From NCBI GenBank assembly GCA_032718865.1, contig JALUTQ010000001.1, positions 1,054,001-1,118,000 on the forward strand: 64,000 nt of DNA, given 5' to 3'. Below, piece after piece: positions 12,217 through 22,593 of this stretch (position 1 is its first letter; every line of letters begins with the position of its first letter). The notes beneath the pieces are model-generated. The model ran no database searches. It saw nothing but the letters and a program-made list of their open reading frames with translations, and was not told the DNA's origin. This DNA comes from Tilletia caries. Its lineage: Eukaryota; Basidiomycota; Exobasidiomycetes; Tilletiales; Tilletiaceae. The position numbers were made by a program, and so were the translations under genes.

Positions 12217-12643
12217 ATTCGATTGATTGATTCTCAACCAAAGCGATGCGATTGTTCGTTGGGAAGTGGTGTTGGGGAGGGATTTGCACACTTTTGTGGA
12301 CAGCAAGCGTCTTTTGTACGGGCAGCACGCAGCACGCAGCACGCAGCAGGCCGGCAGACAGCGCGACAGCACACCCCCTCACTTTCAAACTCCGCCCGCA
12401 TTACACGAATCACAAAACGCGTCATTTCGCAGTTGTATAATCACTGACACAAACCCAATTTCACCAGCACACGCAGTCACGCACCGAGTCACCCTTTTGC
12501 CCCTCGCAGCACGTGACCAGCACGCCCCTCTCACAGCACAGCATTCACTCGGCCAAGAACAACACGGCCTTCGATACCGCAACAGGGGACGACCACCATC
12601 TGCAAATACCCGCAGCCCAGCTCAGCCCAGCTCACTATCAAAC

Positions 12644-14728
12644 ATGCCCGGCCCGCGCTCCTTCCGGTCCCACGGCGGCGGCGGCGGCGGCGGCGGTGCA
12701 CCCCCGTCCCCGACCCTGTCCGCCACAACACGCGCCTCCCTCGACTTCCCCTCCCGCCCCTCGGTCCTCGTAACCCGCTCCGACCTCCGCGCCTCCCTCT
12801 CCGCCTTCGAAGGCCTCCTCTCCGCCGCAAAAGGCTACACAAACGTCATGCTCACCATGGCACAGGCCTCCGCCGAGCTCGCCGGCGCATTGGAGACCTG
12901 CGCCAGGGTCAAGGGCGCACATGAGAGTGGCGCCGGCTTGCATGCCAGTAGTGCCTTGCATTTCTTGATGAGTAACTACCAGCAGGTCCTCGCCGACAGT
13001 CTCTGGAAGGACTTCTCCATCCCGCTCCTCTCCCACTTCGACACCTACCGATCCGGCGTCGCCGAGCGTCAGGTCGGACACGAGCAGGCCGTCGCAGAGA
13101 GGAGCAAACTCCTCAAGGAGACCGAGGCCCGCAATATGCGCACGGGACGGAGGAAGGAGCGCGATTTGGGATCCTTCCGACGCGCACTGGCCGAGTTGCA
13201 GGCCCAGGTCGACGGCATTGACGAGATCAAGGCGCAGTACTACCACGAGGTCATCGAGAATGAGGAGGAGGTCTGGGAGTACATCCTCTCTAAGGTGTCT
13301 CTCATGGTGCGATCCCAGCTCGAAGTCGCCGAACGCGTCGCCTCCAAGGGGTCCTCCGATCCCATCTTGGAGCCTATGCTCGCTTCCATCCCGGATCCCT
13401 TTGACTCCTATGGCCCGCCTAAGCAGGACGACCAGATCTTCTCCATCCTGCCACCGACGAGCTTACTCTCCTCTTCGACTGTCATGCCGAGTCCCGGCAT
13501 TGGATCGGGCAATAGCAACAACCATCATCATCATCATAAACAGCAACAGCAAATGACGCCCTCGGGCTCCTCGTCTACCGTCGCAGCGGGCGATTCCTCC
13601 AACCCAGCTGTGCTCGGACTCCGATCTCCCGCCATCGGGAATGGATCCTTCCAACCGTCTGGATACAACTCTCCCGCATCCACCTCCCGCAGCGGAGGAG
13701 GTGGGACAGGTGGAAACAGCGGCGCCTTCCCCGAGAACGGCACAGCCACAGTAGGCTCCCTACTCGGCTTACATTCCACCCTCGCCTCCGCGTCCTCCTC
13801 CTCTTCCTCCTCGTCATCCGGTGGCAATCCAGGACCGGGCGCAGGACGGCTGTTCGGCGATGACACGCTCGACGAAGATGATGTGCTCCTCGGCGGGGGA
13901 GGGGTTGGGGGTGGGGGTAGCAGTGCGCCCCCTCAAAGGGACGGAGGCCGACTCAAGAAGGCCCTCAGTATCATCAATGAGGACGTCCACATCGTGCCCC
14001 TCGACCAGAAGCAACAGCGACAACTCAAGCAGTCCACCACGACGGCAGCAGCAGCAGCAGCAGCAGGAGCAGGGACAGCATCGCAGCGAAGAATACAGGA
14101 TGAGAAGGACGCGGAGGGGGAGGCGGACGAGGTCGCGGATGTGATTACAGAATCCACGCCCACGCGAACCGCCAAGAAGAAGAAGTCGTTGTCCGCGGCT
14201 GAGAAGGCCGCCGCTGTGCCCGCTGTCGTCCCCGCCTCCGCGGAGGATGAGGACGTCGAAGACGGATCTCGTTCGCAGACGAAGACGAAGAAGGGGAAGG
14301 ATCCCTCTAGGCGTGGGGGTAGCAGAGGAAGTGCGGGCGTAGTTGACGATGATGAGGAGGCCGTGGTGGTGGTGGAGGAGGAGGAGGAGGAGCGGGTCCC
14401 AGGGTCTGCCAATGCCAGTCAGGGCGTCGAAGCTGAAGCTGAGCCCGAGGTTGAAGCCGAGGAGGAGGAGGAGGACGAGAACGACGTCTCAGTCGTAACG
14501 CCAGACGGATCCCCACCTCGGAGAAGGAAGAACGCTGCCGCAACGACGACAAGGTCAGCGTCAGCATCATCATCATCTCACCGGGCTTCGGCAGCGACAG
14601 CGACAGCGGCAACGTCGACGGACTCGAAAGTCAGCGCGAAAGCGACGCACCCGACGGTTTTGAGCGATGAGGAGGAGGGAGAGGAGGAGGACGACGAGCT
14701 GATTGAGAATGAGTGGAGGGACAGATAG
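12644..14728 (+). CDS. IVY1-like BAR-domain phospholipid-binding protein
   Basis: Resembles fungal IVY1, an I-BAR-type protein that binds phosphoinositides, Vps33 and Ypt7 at the vacuole membrane and affects vacuole fusion and TORC1. Start ATG 12644 (MPGPRSFRS); intronless, stop TAG at 14726-14728. After a Gly-rich leader the helical domain runs over roughly residues 40-260: LSAFEGLLSAAKGYTNVML, a cluster around ALETCARVKGAHESG, ASALHFLMSNYQQVLAD, then long charged helices with QAQVDGIDEIKAQYY and the VWEYILSKVSLMVRSQLEVAER segment. The remaining 400 residues are disordered: Ser, Gly, His and Asp/Glu-rich with many short codon repeats. Assignment rests on the pattern of the helical domain; the acidic tail is longer than in yeast. 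Confidence 0.75.
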   Translation: MPGPRSFRSHGGGGGGGGAPPSPTLSATTRASLDFPSRPSVLVTRSDLRASLSAFEGLLSAAKGYTNVMLTMAQASAELAGALETCARVKGAHESGAGLHASSALHFLMSNYQQVLADSLWKDFSIPLLSHFDTYRSGVAERQVGHEQAVAERSKLLKETEARNMRTGRRKERDLGSFRRALAELQAQVDGIDEIKAQYYHEVIENEEEVWEYILSKVSLMVRSQLEVAERVASKGSSDPILEPMLASIPDPFDSYGPPKQDDQIFSILPPTSLLSSSTVMPSPGIGSGNSNNHHHHHKQQQQMTPSGSSSTVAAGDSSNPAVLGLRSPAIGNGSFQPSGYNSPASTSRSGGGGTGGNSGAFPENGTATVGSLLGLHSTLASASSSSSSSSSGGNPGPGAGRLFGDDTLDEDDVLLGGGGVGGGGSSAPPQRDGGRLKKALSIINEDVHIVPLDQKQQRQLKQSTTTAAAAAAAGAGTASQRRIQDEKDAEGEADEVADVITESTPTRTAKKKKSLSAAEKAAAVPAVVPASAEDEDVEDGSRSQTKTKKGKDPSRRGGSRGSAGVVDDDEEAVVVVEEEEEERVPGSANASQGVEAEAEPEVEAEEEEEDENDVSVVTPDGSPPRRRKNAAATTTRSASASSSSHRASAATATAATSTDSKVSAKATHPTVLSDEEEGEEEDDELIENEWRDR

Positions 14729-15478
14729 AGGGGTGATGGTGGATCTTACCCCAGCCTACCCATCTCCGCGCCGTATGGACCCAAACTCGTTACATCGAGC
14801 CCTTGAACTTCCCGATACCCCCGCTACGCCCTGCCACATACATATACGACTCTCCCCCCCCCCCACCCCCCCTCGGACCCTCGCTTCTCTGCCCTTTTTT
14901 ACTTCACGGAATTTTCTCCCAGCATCAACCTTGCCCTATCTCACACACCCATCCCTCTCCTCCTTGGTTCCTTTAAACGGGGTTTTGCTTCTTCCCTTCT
15001 ATAGCTGCTACCCCACTTTCCCACCCTTATCCCCTAATGACAGATGACAATCGATGACCTTGACGAAGCGTTTCCCCTTTCCCAGCACACTTGCTCGTCG
15101 TCTGAGCTTTCTTGATCGTCACCGTGCCTTCCATGTAACGTCACTAACGTGCCGTTGCCTTGGACCTTCCTTGTTAGAGGAAAGCTTGCGGATTACTTAT
15201 TGCAGGTTCACAAGAAAGAAGTGCGCTAGAAGAAAGCGAGAAGGGTCCATTCCAGGCATGTGGGAGAGCGAGCGAGAGAGAAAGAGGAGAGAGAGAATAC
15301 AAATGCATCCAGGAGCTGTCTTTTGAGGGGGGTGACCGACTGACCGCCTGCGTTCTCGGCGTCGAGAAGTTTGGATCGTGCCTTGGTCCGTTTGCGGGTG
15401 TCGTGTGTGAGAGGAAAGTGTAATGGTGTAATGAGATCCCCGCCAACCTGTATAATTGAAACTCTTGAAACAGGACGA
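14729..15478. other. Intergenic between convergent genes
   Basis: Shared 3' flanks of the IVY1-like gene and the PAPS reductase gene. Pyrimidine-rich with a C-run near 14857-14872. No conserved frame, RNA gene or repeat was seen. Confidence 0.5.
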
Positions 15479-16408
15479 TCAGGACGAAGCAACGACAGCG
15501 GTGGCGGCAGCGTCGATCTTGTCCCCGCGTTCCTCGTCGTTCCTTCCCAGCGTAGCCTCCCGGAGAACTTTGGCCGCCCGCATCGTGTCCGCCATCCGAT
15601 GCAGCCCACACTCCTGCTTTGCCCTCCCCTTCCACCGACCCCCGCGCTCACCCGCATCCCCCTCCCCCGCCGGCTCCGTCGAGTGCCAATCGCCCACGGA
15701 GCGATATCCGAAATCGAGCAGCTCGTTGTACGGCACCTTGTGCGCCTTCGCGTACTCGTCCACCTGGGTGAAGGACCAATTGAGGAACGCGTTCACCTTG
15801 ATCAGGCCCGTTTCGTCGATCTCGACTGCGTTGAGGGAGGCGCGTTCTGCGCCTTGTGAGCGACGACGGCCGGTGAATACCGCGCGGACGTGGAGGTGTG
15901 CGTACGCGCGTGCGGCGGGTTCGACTTTGACGAGGTAGTCGTACGAGTCTTCGTCCCGGTTCCAGAGTTCTCGGCCATGTCTGTTCTCGAACTCAGAGAC
16001 GGTGTCGCAGTCCTTCGGCTTGAAGACGTGCATGGGGGCGTGGTAATGGCTCGCAGCGCGTTGGGCGAGGTCGACCGTCTGTGGGAAGTGGTAGAGGGTG
16101 TCGAGGAAGATGAGGGGTACGAGGTGGGCCTGTCCGCGCCGTTTGCTGACTTTGTTGATCTGGTCGAGGGTGACGCAGCCGGTGAGGCCGAAGGCGGTGG
16201 TCTGGTAGAGGCCGGGCAGGTTGTCGATGGCCCACTCGATGATCTCCTCCGGGTCTGCGTCTTGGAGGATGGTGTTGATCTTGTAGAGCTTGTTCTGGAC
16301 GGCTGCGATTTGCTGGTCTGCGCTGGGCTGGCTGCTGCTGGGGCCTGCCTCGCCTGATGCTGATGACGATGGCGACATGGGCGAGGATGACAGTGCTGCT
16401 GTTGACAT
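15479..16408 (-). CDS. MET16: Phosphoadenylyl-sulfate (PAPS) reductase
   Basis: Reduces PAPS to sulfite using thioredoxin in the sulfate assimilation route to cysteine and methionine; cytosolic. Start ATG 16406-16408 (MSTAALSSS), no intron, 309 residues, within the usual fungal range. After a Ser-rich leader: EIIEWAIDNLPGLYQTTAFG (nucleotide-binding loop), LIFLDTLYHFPQT (the family LDT-x-H signature), the PAPS-binding TGRRRSQGAERASL, and near the C-terminus the catalytic cysteine in QECGLH. The His-Phe-Pro-Glu-Thr context is conserved apart from Gln for Glu. Upstream in-frame sequence contains an Ile-Ser repeat from a (GCATCA)n-like tract and is probably 5' UTR. Divergent from VPS28 across about 480 bp. 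Confidence 0.93.
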   Translation of the reverse strand: MSTAALSSSPMSPSSSASGEAGPSSSQPSADQQIAAVQNKLYKINTILQDADPEEIIEWAIDNLPGLYQTTAFGLTGCVTLDQINKVSKRRGQAHLVPLIFLDTLYHFPQTVDLAQRAASHYHAPMHVFKPKDCDTVSEFENRHGRELWNRDEDSYDYLVKVEPAARAYAHLHVRAVFTGRRRSQGAERASLNAVEIDETGLIKVNAFLNWSFTQVDEYAKAHKVPYNELLDFGYRSVGDWHSTEPAGEGDAGERGGRWKGRAKQECGLHRMADTMRAAKVLREATLGRNDEERGDKIDAAATAVVASS

Positions 16409-16889
16409 TCTGGCTTGCTTTACTTGAGGCTTGAGTGAGGGATGGCTGATGCTGATGCTGATGCTGATGCTGGGCTTCTGGGTGTTGGGACCCCCTCTCC
16501 TTCTTATACTCGTAAGGGAATTTCTTCTCCCTCTCCTCTCCTTGGGGGCCTCATTTCTGATCGCGATCGTCGGCCGGCATGGCTGCCCAGTCTCGGCCGG
16601 CGTTGCCCTGGCCCCCGAAACCTTCGTCCGGCGTCTCTCTCTCTCTGTCAGAGCCACGCTGGCTCAGAGGGAAGAAGCCAAGAAGGAGAGTGGAGAGACA
16701 CGCTCACGCAAATGGTCAGCCCAATGGCGTGCTTGAGTCACGTGCACCTCAATCGCATCGGGCTCCCTCCATCCGGCCATAAGTAAGCACTCGCCTTATC
16801 TCCGTCCAATCCCACCACCGCCTCGACCACCACAGCCCGACCTGAACGCACTGACAGCCTTGAACATACACTGAGTACTGACCGACAGT

Positions 16890-18003
16890 ATGGCCACCTT
16901 GAATCCATACGAAGTCAGTTTACAGTCCATCTCTCTCCATGGCATTGACACACTCGCTCACCGCTCTCTCCCTCTGTGTCTCTCTCCAGGAAGCCCGGCT
17001 CTACACGACCTCCTCCGAGCGCGAGCAGTGGGAGAACTTCGCAACCCTCTTCTCCCTCATCGTCACCCTCGACTACCTCGAACTCGCATACGTACGCGGC
17101 GGCGTCACCGAGGCCGCATACACTCCCGCATGCACGCGCCTACTAGCCCAGTACAAGACCGCCCTAAAACTCGTGCTTGGGTCGCCATCGTCGGCAGCGC
17201 TTCAGGGCAGGTCAAGACCCCCGCCTGTTGAGGGCTTGGACGAGTTCATGAGGATGTACAAGGTCAGCAGTAATACCCTTCCTCCCCCTCTCTCTCTCTC
17301 TACCCCCAAATGGGTTCTCTTTATACTTACACTCGTTTCCCTAACCCCAGATGGACATGCCAGCAGCGCACCACCGTCTCCTCATAGGCGTACCCGCAAC
17401 CATCGAACACGGGAACAACAACCCCTCCGACAGTCGCGCACCCAACCAACACAACAACAACGGCACAAACCACAACCACAACGGCGGACCTAACGGCGGG
17501 CCCATGCCCTCCGGCCGCGAACGCGCCAAACAGGTCGCAGAGACCACCCAGGCCTTCATCACGTTCACCGACGCGCTCAAGCTCAAGCTGAGGGCGAAGG
17601 ACAGTTTGCATCCGCTCTTGAGTGAGCTGGTTGTTTGTTATACGCGCAGTGGGGAGGGCGCGGGGTCGGTCAATGAGGAAGGCAGGGCGAAGATGTTGCA
17701 TTGGTCAGTTGTCACCCTTGGCACTCGTATCGGCTTGTGGGGGAAGTGCGAAGGCTGAGCCTGAGCTGATGTTCTTCCTTTCCCACCACCCCCGGAACCA
17801 CAGGCTCATCAAGATGAATCAGATGCGAGCGAGCGAAGAGATCGATGAAGAACAAGCTAGACAGGTGAGCAGAAACACACTCGCTTCTCTACACCATTGA
17901 CTCCTTCGTACCCCACCCGGCTGAATCCGTCTCCTTCCCATAGCTTCTGTTCGAGATCGAAGGAGCCTACAACGATTGGTTCCGTTCCTTACAAGATGTG
18001 TAA
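16890..18003 (+). CDS. VPS28: ESCRT-I subunit VPS28
   Basis: Subunit of ESCRT-I, which sorts ubiquitinated cargo into multivesicular bodies. Five exons join cleanly: 16890-16913, 16990-17262, 17351-17703, 17804-17864 and 17944-18003. The N-terminal core (EARLYTTSSEREQWENFA, LDYLELAYVRG, then DEFMRMYKMDMPAAHHRL) binds VPS23 and VPS37. The C-terminal four-helix domain (AFITFTDALKLKLRAKDSLHPLLSEL .. LIKMNQMRASEEIDEEQARQ .. GAYNDWFRSLQD) recruits ESCRT-II. A Ser/Gly and an Asn/His-rich linker separate the parts. The last exon is tiny (60 nt); a decayed second copy of it lies at about 28158-28217. Downstream sequence joins within 60 bp to a fragment of the IKS1-like kinase. Confidence 0.93.
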
Positions 18004-18057
18004 TAAAGCGACGCAGCGAAAATGGGAAACGACTTGAATCTGGCGAAGAAAAAAAAC

Positions 18058-19425
18058 AGCTCAACGTCAGCTTCGAAATGCGATCCAGAAAAGGGACGGG
18101 TACCTCCAATCCTCCAACTATACCCATGAAAATGAAGAAGAGGGCAAACGCAACATATCTTGCTTGACAGCGTACTCGCCCAACTTCTGCCCACCCAAGA
18201 TATACTGACACAGCCAGACAGTGCCCCGCGCACCTCTGCCCAGCTTACGAACACGCACAAAGAAGCGGTCAAAGTAGCCCTGCGAGAACTGAGAGCTCTG
18301 CAGACGTTCTCTCTCCTTCTCCCTTGTTCTGGTTCGTGTCGTTGTCGTTCTTCGGGCCGTGTCGGTCCCATTCCTGGAGGGTTGAATGTCGGATATTACC
18401 CTCGGAATGGCCGTAGAGGTAGAGCTGCGACTGCTGGGGACGAGACCTCGTGTGCGAGGGTGGGACGGGGCCTGAGCCTGAGGCTGAGACTGCTGGAAGG
18501 GCATCATCTCCCTCTGGATCGACAGCACACTCGAATCACCATCGACCCGCTCTCGCTCCTGATCTGAGTCTAGCGCAGCATACTGAATCACCTCCTCTTG
18601 CTCTTCCTCCTCGTCATCATCATCGTTGTCGGCAACGAGGGCGACGATGGGCGTCCCCGGTCGACTGCTCGCTCGTGAGGGAGGGACGCTAGCCGAGGCG
18701 AGCAGACGGAAGTAGTTGGGCGCTACATAAGTCTGCTGCGCTCCTTGTTGGTGAGAATCGTCGTCGTCGGTGAGATCGGATTTGGTATTGTTGGAGTGAT
18801 TGGGCGGGGGCAGACGCCAGTGCGGTGCCGAGGTGGGGCGTATGTCGGATTGTGGCTTGTGGTACGTAGGCAGGAGGGGTCGGAGACATGTTGGACATGT
18901 GCTGTGCTGTGCTGCTATTGCGGTGTCGAGAGCTGGAGTGGGCGATGGTGAGGATGAGGCGATGGTGGTGAGGGGCCCGGCTGGCTGATGAGGCAGGAGT
19001 GCCAAGCTGTGTGACTGTTCCTGAGGAGGAGGAGGAGGTGCGATGAGGTCGGTTGAGGAGTGGAGAGTGACGAGACGGGCGGTGCGATCGTAGAAGGCTG
19101 CGTGGTCTGATGTTCTGAGGACGAGTTGTAGCTGGGAGGGGTCTGCTGAGGATGGAGATGGGGATAGGGATGAAGGTGAGGCAGAAGATGAGGCTGGTGG
19201 GAGTGAGATGATGGAGCTGTCAGCTTCCATATTGAAGCGGTCAGCAGAGTCGGCCATCGTTAGCATATTGTAACAGCGCTTCTTTCTCTCCGCCGCCGCC
19301 GTCGTCGTCTTCGCTGTCGTTGTCGGCCTTCGCAAGCTCATCCACGATCGCTGTCTCGCTGTGAGCAACGTACAAGCGATGATAGAGGTCCCAAGTTCAA
19401 AAAGTTGCCGCTGACAGCACTCACA
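18058..19425 (-). pseudogene. IKS1-like kinase, N-terminal exon copy, truncated
   Basis: A copy of exon 1 of the intact kinase at 28533-32034, with its 5' flank. Start-equivalent MADSADRFN at 19257; the reading frame is open for about 375 residues and nearly colinear with the intact paralogue. It includes the zinc-hook-like STCPTCLRPLL, the acidic DDDDEEEE tract and the start of the kinase domain (LGRGARGTVWLC, GEYAVK). Just after the VAIK-equivalent lysine the splice donor is changed: the intact gene reads CAAG|GTACGTTG, here CAAGATATGTTG, so no GT remains. The copy ends inside intron 1 at about 18058, where it is fused directly to the VPS28 3' flank. It therefore lacks the catalytic loop, DFG and C-lobe and cannot be an active kinase. 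It could still yield a truncated protein. Confidence 0.85.
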
Positions 19426-20915
19426 CCTTCCCCAGTCGCAGACGCAGCCGCAAGCACGCCCATGATCTCCTCACAGCTCGGTCGCTGGGCTGGGTTGCGG
19501 TCTAGCATGCGGTGGAGAAGCATCGAGATGGTGGGCGGGATGCGAGCTCTACAACACAGGGAGGGGGAGGGGGGAAAGGAAAAAGAAGAAAAACATAGAA
19601 CAGAACGTTTCTGTCAGCTGCTCAGTCACTTTTTCCCATCCCACAGAAAGAGAGATCAGCCTGCTCCCAATGCAACAGTGCATTCTCAGATCTCATATCC
19701 AGATGCAGTACATACTCCGTGCTCATGCAGCCAGCTCAGACCCGAAGCCACATCCCTGAGCGAGCTGAGCTGCGCACCCGCAGTCTTCTTGCTGCCTCAG
19801 TCCGTTGTCGTGAACGAGAGAGTATACGGGAGAGACCCACCGCAGGTTGGTGGGCGCGGGCCATTGATGGGCCGAGCTCGAGAGTGGGCCGAGCTCGAGA
19901 GTGGGCCGACCTGGGTGGGTGGGCACTACTCGAGGCAAATACTAAGGACGATAGGCCGGCGCCAAGAGTAAAAAACGTTACGCATCGAGAATTCCAGTCG
20001 AGCGACTGCGAAAAGTGAAGGGAAACGTTGTGAGCGAGACAGGTCACGAGCATCAATGCGAGAAGAGGGTGTGGCGGTGTGGAGGGTGGGGGAAAAGAAA
20101 CGAAACGAGACAGAGGTAACGCAACGAAGAACGTTCGCGCACACTCAGGAAGGATCAAGGAGCCTGGAGGCAATGTGAGAATGGGAGGAGAAGGAGGAGG
20201 TGATAATTCTGCGTGTCCCTGTCTGCTGAGAGAAGAGAGGTGAGCGGTGAGTACGAGATGAAACGAAGCGTAGCTGAGACGGGGTGTTGCCTCCAGCTAC
20301 CTTCGTGATCGCACTGCCTTCGCCCAACTGACGTCCGACTTGGGCGCAGCCGACGGAACTCCATGCTTCCGTATGTAACCTGCACAAGAGCTCCCCCTCG
20401 CCGAGTAGATGCTGGGCGTGCGGCTCGTCTTTGTCTCTTGCAAGATGGGTGTCGGTGCCGACGTTGATGCGACATCGCCACCTTCCTCAGCTCCACCCTC
20501 CCCTCCCACGCTACCACTAAGCTGCTCCAACAAACAGCCTTCGTCAAGCAAACGTTCATTCTTCACCTTCTGCGCGCCAAAGCCGCCCCAAGCCGCGGCG
20601 ATAGCGATCCCGAGCCTTCTCCTTGTCGTAGTTGTCAAGCAGGCATCTAGACCCTGCTCGGAGCGGACGATCGTCCCCTTCATCGTCGTGTTGATCGGGC
20701 GAGCATCGCTGCCCTTCCTCCTCCTCAGGTTCCCGGCTCGTCTTGGAGTTCCGTGCGAATGAAGAGACGGGGTTGCCAGCTCGGGCGGACATCCAATCAG
20801 CGAGAGAGCCGCCCTTGGCTGCCATCATTCTTGGAGTGAGCAAAGGGGATGCCAACGAGTAATGAGCCATAACGTCCTTCTGTACTGACTTGGGGTTCTT
20901 GATAACTCACAAGAC
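19426..20915 (-). pseudogene. IKS1-like kinase, middle and C-terminal fragment, decayed
   Basis: Homologous to exon 3 end through exon 7 of the intact kinase but heavily altered. On the minus strand it starts at the exon 3 donor (20915) and passes AAKGGSLADWMSARAGNPV (about 20820-20760). It then has a diverged linker and a block matching the catalytic-loop exon (about 19670-19760, interrupted by about 500 bp of unrelated sequence upstream), and jumps to LLHRMLDRNPAQRPSCEEIMGVL (about 19450-19523). The activation-segment and APE exons are missing. At about 19425 it is fused to the 5' flank of the N-terminal fragment at 18058-19425, so the two fragments are in the wrong order for one gene. They are most simply parts of two different tandem copies. 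Confidence 0.75.
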
Positions 20916-20918
20916 GCC

Positions 20919-22528
20919 ATGGCCGACGTTCCTGAATCATTGCTACCCAGGTACCGCGATCATCTCGGCTGCTCAGGACCGCCCTTCGTTCCTAGTGACT
21001 CGGTCGACATCGAATGTCTAAGTCGCGTAAAGGAGCTACAAAAGAACATCGAGGAGCTCAGGGACGACGTCAAGAATTTCCGTGAGGCCATCACCAGACT
21101 CCCACAAAGCGGGACGGCTGCCATTGGCCTGGAATACGTGTCTGCAGGCTTCCTGTACCTCGAGGCCGTCCTGGTGAGCGTCTCTCCCTCTGACTGCTTC
21201 GATATAGCAATGCTAACCCGAGCCTTCTTGAGTTCTTAGATTAAGCAACTTGAGAGCCCAGCCTACGTTCAGGCGCAATCCGCGATCCTATGGATCCTCT
21301 CTCACGGTCTGGAAGATGCACTCACGACGTCCAAGGCTACCGGGCTCGGCGAGCACGGTGAATGCATGCTCAAGCATCTGAGAGAATACCTTCCGGATTT
21401 CAGCGGAGATGCATTGTCCCAGCTGAGACGGGACGTTCGCGAACGCTACGATCCGCATGTACGGCCCCCCTTCGATGAGCAGATAATTGTCGACCTTTTC
21501 GACTCTTATGTCGGGCTCTCACAGTTCAAGCGCACCTTCGAGACCATGCCGTTCATCAGTCGTCAACCCAGGTTCAGGGGACTCTGCGAAGCCGTCGATC
21601 TGGTCTGCGCATACATCAAGGATGGTTCCTACAGATTCAACAAGCATCCAAATCACCAGCCGGACAACCTAGCCGCCGTCCTTGCACAATTTTGCGTCCA
21701 GATCGATGTGCTTCGGTCGATGTTCCAGGACTTTTCCAAGGAGGGTCCTATCACAGAGGAACTACGAAGTGTGGAGGAGAAGACCAAGCGGATCACCCAA
21801 GACGGCATCATGGTGAGTGACCTTGCCTCGTTCTCGGTTCAAAGCATGAACTCAAATAATCTTGATCCTACGACTCCGTGTAGATCACTCTTGTGGCTGC
21901 AATCGCAGCACAGTCAGTGGCCTTCGTTCTACCCACACCAAGCACCAACCCCATACTCGACACGGCCGCGGCCATGCTACTACTGTCCGCCATCATCTTT
22001 GCAGTTTGTGGCGTTCTGGCCCAGTCAAGTGCGCACTCAAGGGTCTATTCGCAGACAGCCTTGCCGACTCGGTTCATGAAACCGAAGTACATCACTGAGA
22101 TTGCACACAGAGGCCAATCCTTTGGATTGAGCTATAACCTTGCGGTGTGAGTGCAAAGTGGCAGAATCCGACAGCACAGGGGTTACATATATGATATAGC
22201 TTAACGGATCTCTGGCGGAACCTTTCACAGGCTCTTCACCGTTGCCGGCCTAACTTGCTTTGGGTGGATGAGGCTTCACCCTGCTCCAACTGGAACTCCA
22301 ATCGCGTCCCATCCACCTCTCAGCATCCTCGTCATCTTCTTCACGATCGTATGCATCCCAGCAGCTGCCGCGGTGCTTGCGTTCGTCATCCGGTACGCCT
22401 GGCATCGATATGAGGTGCATCTTTTCCATTCGGAACGGCGTCGAGTGGAGAAGTACGCGAGCGAAGAGTACATGGTCCACAGGCAGACTCGCGCCGACAT
22501 TACAACAAGGTACCAAGTTTCCCAATAG
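20919..22528 (+). CDS. Accessory protein: helical N-terminus plus four C-terminal membrane segments
   Basis: Family not recognised by name. Exons 20919-21173, 21240-21812, 21884-22146 and 22231-22528 join in frame with GT..AG introns. The N-terminal about 300 residues are soluble and helical, with coiled-coil-like VKELQKNIEELRDDVKNFREAITRL, and show no catalytic motif. The C-terminal third has four hydrophobic segments: ITLVAAIAAQSVAFVLP, AAAMLLLSAIIFAVCGVLA, a segment across the last splice (LAVLFTVAGLTCFGWM) and ILVIFFTIVCIPAAAAVLAFVI. A basic cytosolic-looking tail follows. The start codon lies only four bases inside the breakpoint with the kinase fragment, so its 5' region is derived from kinase DNA. 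It is the first gene of the island at 20.92-28.15 kb; an effector or membrane-anchored partner role is inference. Confidence 0.65.
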
Positions 22529-22593
22529 ATTATGTCGCATTGTTGCCACATCGGTACACTCTCAACGTTCCATCCTTGCCTCGCCATCAACGA

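Noticed and set aside
11329..12447. Long + strand frame antisense to the Myb-like gene
   Set aside because: Val/Gly/Cys-rich shadow of the coding strand's polyQ, polyH and polyA tracts; no homology pattern.
18118..19257. N-terminal kinase copy as a working kinase gene
   Set aside because: Lacks the catalytic loop, DFG and C-lobe, and the donor after exon 1 is lost.
19405..20173. Overlapping + and - frames in the kinase fragment region
   Set aside because: They cross decayed exons and an unrelated insertion; no consistent frame or domain.
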